Below, one piece after another: positions 56,721 through 61,295 of a stretch of DNA of 61,295 nt. A model generated the notes under the pieces. It was given only the letters and a program-made list of their open reading frames with translations. It did not search any database and was not told the DNA's origin. A program made the position numbers and the translations under genes. Numbering within the stretch: position 1 is the first letter of the stretch; the number at the start of each line of letters is the position of its first letter. This DNA comes from Legionellales bacterium (GTDB lineage: Bacteria > Pseudomonadota > Gammaproteobacteria > Comchoanobacterales > Comchoanobacteraceae): positions 1-61,295 of the forward strand of contig PBNF01000022.1 in the NCBI GenBank assembly GCA_002722995.1, in the 5' to 3' direction.

Positions 56721-59700
56721 TTAGGCAACTTCATCCTGATCTTCTAGCATCAATAAACTGGCATTGCCCCCTATCGCTGCAGTATTCACACTGACAGTTT
56801 GCTCTTTACATAATCGCTGCAAATACCAAGGGCCACCCGCTTTGGGGCCTGTGCCCGACAAATGGTCTCCCCCAAATGGCTGAACACCCACAACAGCACC
56901 GACCATATTACGATTAACATAGATATTTCCTACATCGACGTGCTGTGCAATCATCTCTGAGAACCCTGTAATCCGTGAATGAACCCCTAGCGTCAAACCG
57001 AAACCAGTTGCATGCACCGCTTCTAAAACTTGATCAATATTAGATTTCTCATAACGAATCAAATGCAAAATAGGTCCGAATACCTCACCTTTTAAATCAC
57101 TAAGCGATTTAATCTCATACAAATGAGGCGGGAAAAAACTTCCATTCAAATTGGCATTTATCTTACATCGAGCCAAACATTTTGCGCCGATAGAATCTAA
57201 ATAATCTAAATGCCGCTTTAAATTTGAGCACGCCGCAGCATCAATCACTGGACCAATATCCGTTGCATGCTGCAAAGGATCCCCTAATCTTAAGACAGCC
57301 ATTGCTCCAACCAACAACTCAATCACATGATCAGCTATCTCAGATTGAACATATAATACTCGGCATGCCGAACAACGCTGCCCCGCACTTTTAAATGCCG
57401 AAGCAATGACATCTGACACGACTTGTTCAGGGAGTGCTGTTGAATCAACAATCATGACATTTTGACCACCGGTTTCAGCTATAAACGGAACAATAGGCCC
57501 CGATCGTGCTGCTAAATTTTGAGCAATGATTTTTGCCGTTCGAGTTGAACCTGTGAGCATGACCCCATTGACTCGATCATCGGCCACCAAGGGTTCACCC
57601 ACAACATCATGCCCGCCCGGCAATAACTGAACAACATCTTTTGGGATACCTGCCGCATGCAGAATTGACATCATTTCAGCAGCAATCAGTACTGTTTGTG
57701 AGGCCGGCTTGGCCAATACTGCATTACCTGCAACCAACGCTGCGGCCACTTGTCCTGTAAAAATAGCCAATGGAAAGTTCCAAGGGCTTAAACAGGCAAT
57801 CACACCACGGCCTATTGGCTGCCAAGTATTTAATTCTCCCGTGGGCCCTTGACAGTGTTGTGGTTGTAAAGTCAGGCATGCTTGTTGAGCATAATACCTT
57901 AAGAAATCAATCGCTTCTCGCACTTCATCCAAGGCATCTTGCCAAGTTTTACCCGCTTCTCGAACACATAATCCCATCAAGACATGACGGTGTGCTTCTA
58001 ATTGATCTGCCGCTCGAATGAGGCATTCTGAACGATGCTCAACTGAAGTTTGACGCCATGTCCGGTAAGCTGTTTGAGCAGACACCACAGCTGACTCAAC
58101 ATCTTCAGGGGTGCATCCCACCACTTGGCCCAACGGTTGGCTACGCTGGATCGGCCCCATCACCCTCTGAATCGGTGCAACTGCTGAAGTGGAACATAGT
58201 GCCTGATATTGATCTCTATGGACCTCATCCATTTTCAATGCCACTGATTTCAAAACCGCTGGGTTATTCAAATCTAATCCTCTTGAATTTTGACGGTCCG
58301 AATATAAAGCGTGTGCACTTAAAATCTTAGGATGCGGAATAGACTTCAATTGCCGAACCACTTGCAGAGGAGATTGAATCAACTGCTCAATTGGGCACTC
58401 TGGATTAACCAATTGATTCACAAATGAGCTATTTGCCCCATTTTCTAGCAATCGTCGTACCAAATAAGGCAATAACGTTTGATGTGATCCAACCGGTGCA
58501 TAAATTCGACACAATACAGGCACATCTGATTTCACATGGTCATATAAAACTTGCCCCATACCATGCAAACACTGAAACTCAAACGGTTGACCTTGAGACA
58601 GCTTCAATATTGCTGCCACAGTATGGGCATTATGTGTTGCAAATTGTGGGAACACAGCCGATTTTGCATTGAATAATGCACGCACACAGGCTAAATAACT
58701 GACATCTGTTGAAGCTTTACGGGTAAATACTGAAAAATCAATGCCATACACTTGTGCTTCTTTAATTTCAGCATCCCAATAAGCTCCTTTCACTAAGCGA
58801 ATCGGGATTTGTGTGTGATGTGCATTGGCCAGAGCGACACAACCTTCAATCACCGCTAAAGCTGACTTTTGATATGCTTGTACAGCTAAGCCTAAGCCCC
58901 CCCACTGAGCAACTGATGGGTGCTCAAATAATCGCTCTAATATTTCTAGTGACAGCACCAATCGATTCGCTTCTTCAGCATCTAACGTTAAGCTGATTCG
59001 TGATACTTGTGCTAATTCAATCAACGCCAGTAATTGATCAACAATGGCTGGGATACAGTCTTCACGCTGGCTCCATTCATAACGCGGATGTAAAGCAGAT
59101 AATTTAATTGATACGCCGGGTCGTTCAAATAAAGGACGTGTATCATCAGGTTGATTGAATGCAATAATAGCATGTCGATAAGCCTGAAAATAACGCTCAG
59201 CATCAGCTTGAGTCATTGCTGCTTCACCTAGCATATCGTATGAATACGTATAAAAATCATCTGAGGTTTGATGAGCTCGCTGAATCGCTGCTTCAATGCT
59301 TTCCCCTAAAACAAAGTGCTCACCCAACTGAGCCATCACCGCTTTAACCGACTGACGTACCACTGGCGCAGTGAGTCGTTTAACCAGACCTTGAATCACA
59401 CTTCGCCAACGACATTCGGTCTTAGGCACCATGATTTCAGCCCCTAAGACCAACCCCCAATGTGCAGCATGCGCAAACCAGCCTGATCGTTGTGATTGCG
59501 CCACGCCTGCCCCTGATGCAAATTGATCACTCAATAACGCATCGATACTAGCTTTATCTGGAACACGCAATAAAGCTTCAGCTAAACACATTAAACCAAT
59601 ACCTTCTTCACTGGATAAATCCATTTGAGTGAAAAATGCACGCATCCCACTGGCCTGGGCTTGTGCAGCACGCACAGATCGCACCCAAACAGATGCAGTG

Positions 59701-59849
59701 GATTCAATCTCTGCCTCTAAAGCTGAATCCATTGAGGCATATTCTAAACAGTTCTGGACTGCATGGGTTTCATCTGAGCGCAAAGTCTCTGCGACATGAG
59801 CCCATCGTGCTGAATATTCACCTGAATCAAAACGGGTAGAATGATGCAT
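56721..59849 (-). CDS. putA: Bifunctional proline/P5C dehydrogenase PutA
   Basis: Oxidises proline to glutamate in two steps at the membrane. The 1042-aa product has the FAD-binding proline dehydrogenase barrel (about residues 150-480, with FERPGVSIKLSALHPRYEWSQ, LVKGAYWDAEIKEAQ) and the aldehyde dehydrogenase domain (LSPWNFPLAIFTGQVAAALVAGN, ETGGQNVMIVDST with catalytic Glu, and AGQRCSACRVLYVQ with catalytic Cys). The N-terminal ribbon-helix-helix repressor domain of E. coli PutA is absent. ATG 59849 is chosen by spacing to GAGAG; ATG 59858 and TTG 59876 are alternatives. Confidence 0.95.
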   Translation of the reverse strand: MHHSTRFDSGEYSARWAHVAETLRSDETHAVQNCLEYASMDSALEAEIESTASVWVRSVRAAQAQASGMRAFFTQMDLSSEEGIGLMCLAEALLRVPDKASIDALLSDQFASGAGVAQSQRSGWFAHAAHWGLVLGAEIMVPKTECRWRSVIQGLVKRLTAPVVRQSVKAVMAQLGEHFVLGESIEAAIQRAHQTSDDFYTYSYDMLGEAAMTQADAERYFQAYRHAIIAFNQPDDTRPLFERPGVSIKLSALHPRYEWSQREDCIPAIVDQLLALIELAQVSRISLTLDAEEANRLVLSLEILERLFEHPSVAQWGGLGLAVQAYQKSALAVIEGCVALANAHHTQIPIRLVKGAYWDAEIKEAQVYGIDFSVFTRKASTDVSYLACVRALFNAKSAVFPQFATHNAHTVAAILKLSQGQPFEFQCLHGMGQVLYDHVKSDVPVLCRIYAPVGSHQTLLPYLVRRLLENGANSSFVNQLVNPECPIEQLIQSPLQVVRQLKSIPHPKILSAHALYSDRQNSRGLDLNNPAVLKSVALKMDEVHRDQYQALCSTSAVAPIQRVMGPIQRSQPLGQVVGCTPEDVESAVVSAQTAYRTWRQTSVEHRSECLIRAADQLEAHRHVLMGLCVREAGKTWQDALDEVREAIDFLRYYAQQACLTLQPQHCQGPTGELNTWQPIGRGVIACLSPWNFPLAIFTGQVAAALVAGNAVLAKPASQTVLIAAEMMSILHAAGIPKDVVQLLPGGHDVVGEPLVADDRVNGVMLTGSTRTAKIIAQNLAARSGPIVPFIAETGGQNVMIVDSTALPEQVVSDVIASAFKSAGQRCSACRVLYVQSEIADHVIELLVGAMAVLRLGDPLQHATDIGPVIDAAACSNLKRHLDYLDSIGAKCLARCKINANLNGSFFPPHLYEIKSLSDLKGEVFGPILHLIRYEKSNIDQVLEAVHATGFGLTLGVHSRITGFSEMIAQHVDVGNIYVNRNMVGAVVGVQPFGGDHLSGTGPKAGGPWYLQRLCKEQTVSVNTAAIGGNASLLMLEDQDEVA

Positions 59850-59881
59850 ATCGTTCATCTCTCTATTTACTATCAAGCTTG

Positions 59882-59911
59882 ATCATAGCATTGAACCTTT
59901 TCTCGCATCAA
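59882..59911 (-). promoter_or_regulatory. Promoter of putA
   Basis: Minus strand TTGATG (59906-59911 complement), 18-base spacer and TATGAT (59882-59887 complement), about 30 bases upstream of the putA start region. Divergent from the next gene. Confidence 0.5.
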
Positions 59912-59940
59912 ATCAAAAAAAACACCAAAAGAACTTAAAA

Positions 59941-59969
59941 TTGAAAAAAAATAAATTTTATGCTATAAT
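59941..59969 (+). promoter_or_regulatory. Strong sigma70 promoter of the 245-aa protein gene
   Basis: TTGAAA (59941-59946), a 17-base A/T-rich spacer and TATAAT (59964-59969), with the ATG at 60003. Near-ideal sigma70 match. Confidence 0.75.
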
Positions 59970-60002
59970 TTAAACAATAATTTAAAACAAAAGGACACTA
60001 CA

Positions 60003-60740
60003 ATGGCAGCTACTGACTCAATCCCCTATTCTCTTGATCATTTATTTACGCAACTTGGGCTTCAACCTCATGATCATTTATTGCGGACTCAGTTGGCTCA
60101 AATTGCTTCAGTGCTCGCTGCAATTAACGATCAGAAAACTATTGAAGCGATCCTACACAACCAGCAGACGAATCACCCTAACAATCCTGGGGTCACAGCA
60201 TCGACACGTGGACTGTTCAAAGTAGATCCTAGCCAAACCGAACTTAAATCACCTTCTGAAGATACCCCAAAACTAGACGCATCATATCGCTTGGATCAAA
60301 AAACTCTTGTTCGACATGGTTTACCAGAGCAGGCTCCACCTGCTGAACAACCTATCAACAATAACTTTTCAGCGCTGGGTATTGAGGGATCTGTACTTGA
60401 AGCACTCCTGAAACTATACCCAACCCCAGAGACATGGCAACGTTTACAAGACAAAGAAGAAGAAGCTCAAGACTTAACCGAAAAGCTTAAAGCCAATGAT
60501 CAGACTAAACCTCAAGCCCAATTAATGGGAGATATCACTCGCCTAGGCGCCCTGATCCCTGAGGATGGTAGCCCATCACCCTTGACTGTTAAACAAATGA
60601 CTGATCTGTTAAATAGAAAAGACTTCTCGACGATAGCACGAACATTGAACTCTATCAGTCAGGAAGCCCCGCTAAAAAAAGATTCACATCAAAGCAGCAC
60701 GACCCCTAGGCCCTCTCCGTTTTCGAAGCCAAGGGGTTGA
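60003..60740 (+). CDS. Soluble helical protein, unknown function
   Basis: The 245-aa product is hydrophilic and mostly helical, with Gln/Asp-rich stretches and a Lys/Pro/Ser-rich end. No signal peptide, membrane segment or known motif. AAAGGA precedes the ATG and the promoter is strong, so it is well expressed. Loose similarity in style to the accessory proteins in this window; an effector or cytosolic role cannot be decided. Confidence 0.55.
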   Translation: MAATDSIPYSLDHLFTQLGLQPHDHLLRTQLAQIASVLAAINDQKTIEAILHNQQTNHPNNPGVTASTRGLFKVDPSQTELKSPSEDTPKLDASYRLDQKTLVRHGLPEQAPPAEQPINNNFSALGIEGSVLEALLKLYPTPETWQRLQDKEEEAQDLTEKLKANDQTKPQAQLMGDITRLGALIPEDGSPSPLTVKQMTDLLNRKDFSTIARTLNSISQEAPLKKDSHQSSTTPRPSPFSKPRG

Positions 60741-60808
60741 TTGTGATCTCAGTAGAAGTCTATTCTATGTGAATTAACATGCGCTGATCAGACAATGAAT
60801 TGAGAAAT

Positions 60809-61234
60809 ATGTATAGACTGAACGCCCCTTGGCTTAAAACAACCCTTAAGGCCTTCATATTGAGTTTAATAGCTCTGATTGGATCCATGTCTGCACAAGC
60901 TGATGCAACACCTTATACCCTAAAGTTTCACAATCAAACCTCGAACCCAATTAAAGTCTCAAAAGATTTGGGGCCTGTTGCGTTCCCACCCACAGTGGTT
61001 CCAGCTCGTGAGAGCGCTTCAATCACTTTGAATGAGCTATTTCCACGTAGCAGCCTTCTTTTCGACAACACTTCCGCTCCCTATGATCAATGCAAAGTCT
61101 TGATCATTGTAAAAGGCCCTTTTGATATTCAAGCCGTTCGCTGTGTTCCAAGCCTATTCTGCACCTCACAGTGCACGGCACAATTCGATCGTCAACAAAA
61201 AACCATTAAAGTCTCTCTCTCTAAGGATCTCTAA
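60809..61234 (+). CDS. Exported protein with paired Cys
   Basis: The 141-aa product has a signal peptide (about residues 12-33, ending SAQA) and a small beta-rich domain with four Cys (DQCKVL, AVRCVPSLFCTSQC), enough for disulfides. ATG 60809 is chosen; a TTG at 60800 is in frame. No family recognised. It may be periplasmic or secreted. Confidence 0.6.
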   Translation: MYRLNAPWLKTTLKAFILSLIALIGSMSAQADATPYTLKFHNQTSNPIKVSKDLGPVAFPPTVVPARESASITLNELFPRSSLLFDNTSAPYDQCKVLIIVKGPFDIQAVRCVPSLFCTSQCTAQFDRQQKTIKVSLSKDL

Positions 61235-61295
61235 AAGTTTTATACAGATCAAAGCATATATTTACAGTAACTAAACTGATTCATTTTGATGAATC

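Overview
The window looks like a chromosome segment of a host-associated gammaproteobacterium, most like the Legionellales/Coxiellales. Reasons: the rpsB-tsf-pyrH-frr-uppS-cdsA-bamA-skp-lpxD-fabZ-lpxA-rnhB-dnaE and lepA-lepB-rnc-era-recO gene orders are gammaproteobacterial; base composition is AT-rich; and housekeeping genes are interleaved with large eukaryotic-like or effector-like proteins (ankyrin, Fic, PARG-type macrodomain, a possible Ulp1-like protease, a HAD-like membrane protein). No dot/icm secretion genes lie in the window, so calling these secreted effectors is inference. I saw no rRNA, tRNA, CRISPR or IS element.

Layout. 1-3 kb: a small membrane protein, a decayed gene remnant, and a HAD-like protein with C-terminal membrane segments. 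3-7.3 kb: a tight minus-strand operon etfB-etfA-ald-pepA behind a good promoter. 7.4-10.9 kb: a divergent pair, an ankyrin gene broken by an in-frame TAA and an 825-aa protein whose His/Asp/Cys spacing recalls clan CE proteases. 11.1-29.1 kb: ung, then on the minus strand the long envelope/translation cluster from rpsB down to dnaE. Here dxr-rseP is absent from its usual place (a Fic gene with an internal TAA sits there), lpxB is absent from its usual place (a single-chain GlyRS gene sits there), and ribosomal protein S2 carries a Lys/Ala/Thr tail of 19-residue repeats. 29.3-42.7 kb: map, a small membrane protein, NAD malic enzyme, trkA, then the plus-strand run lepA-lepB-rnc-era-recO-hemD-hemX-hemY. 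42.9-48.2 kb: an exported protein and the minus-strand operon yqfO-like-trkH-polA. 48.4-53.3 kb: an exported Cys protein and a 1423-aa PARG-domain protein. 53.4-56.7 kb: a compact minus-strand locus with an exported protein, an unannotated peptide of about 45 aa, an ATP-grasp ligase and a degenerate partner, preceded by a single-domain response regulator. 56.7-61.2 kb: putA and two plus-strand genes of unknown role.

The most promising undescribed system is the 53.4-56.1 kb locus. A short peptide with a strong ribosome binding site, a charged middle and a Ser/Thr/Glu-rich tail lies directly upstream of a RimK/graspetide-type ATP-grasp ligase and a translationally coupled partner. This is the layout expected for a ribosomally made, ATP-grasp-modified peptide. 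The S2 repeat tail, the possible Ulp1-like protease and the PARG-domain protein are the next best leads. The in-frame stops in the ankyrin and Fic genes and the remnant near 1 kb suggest that accessory genes are decaying.
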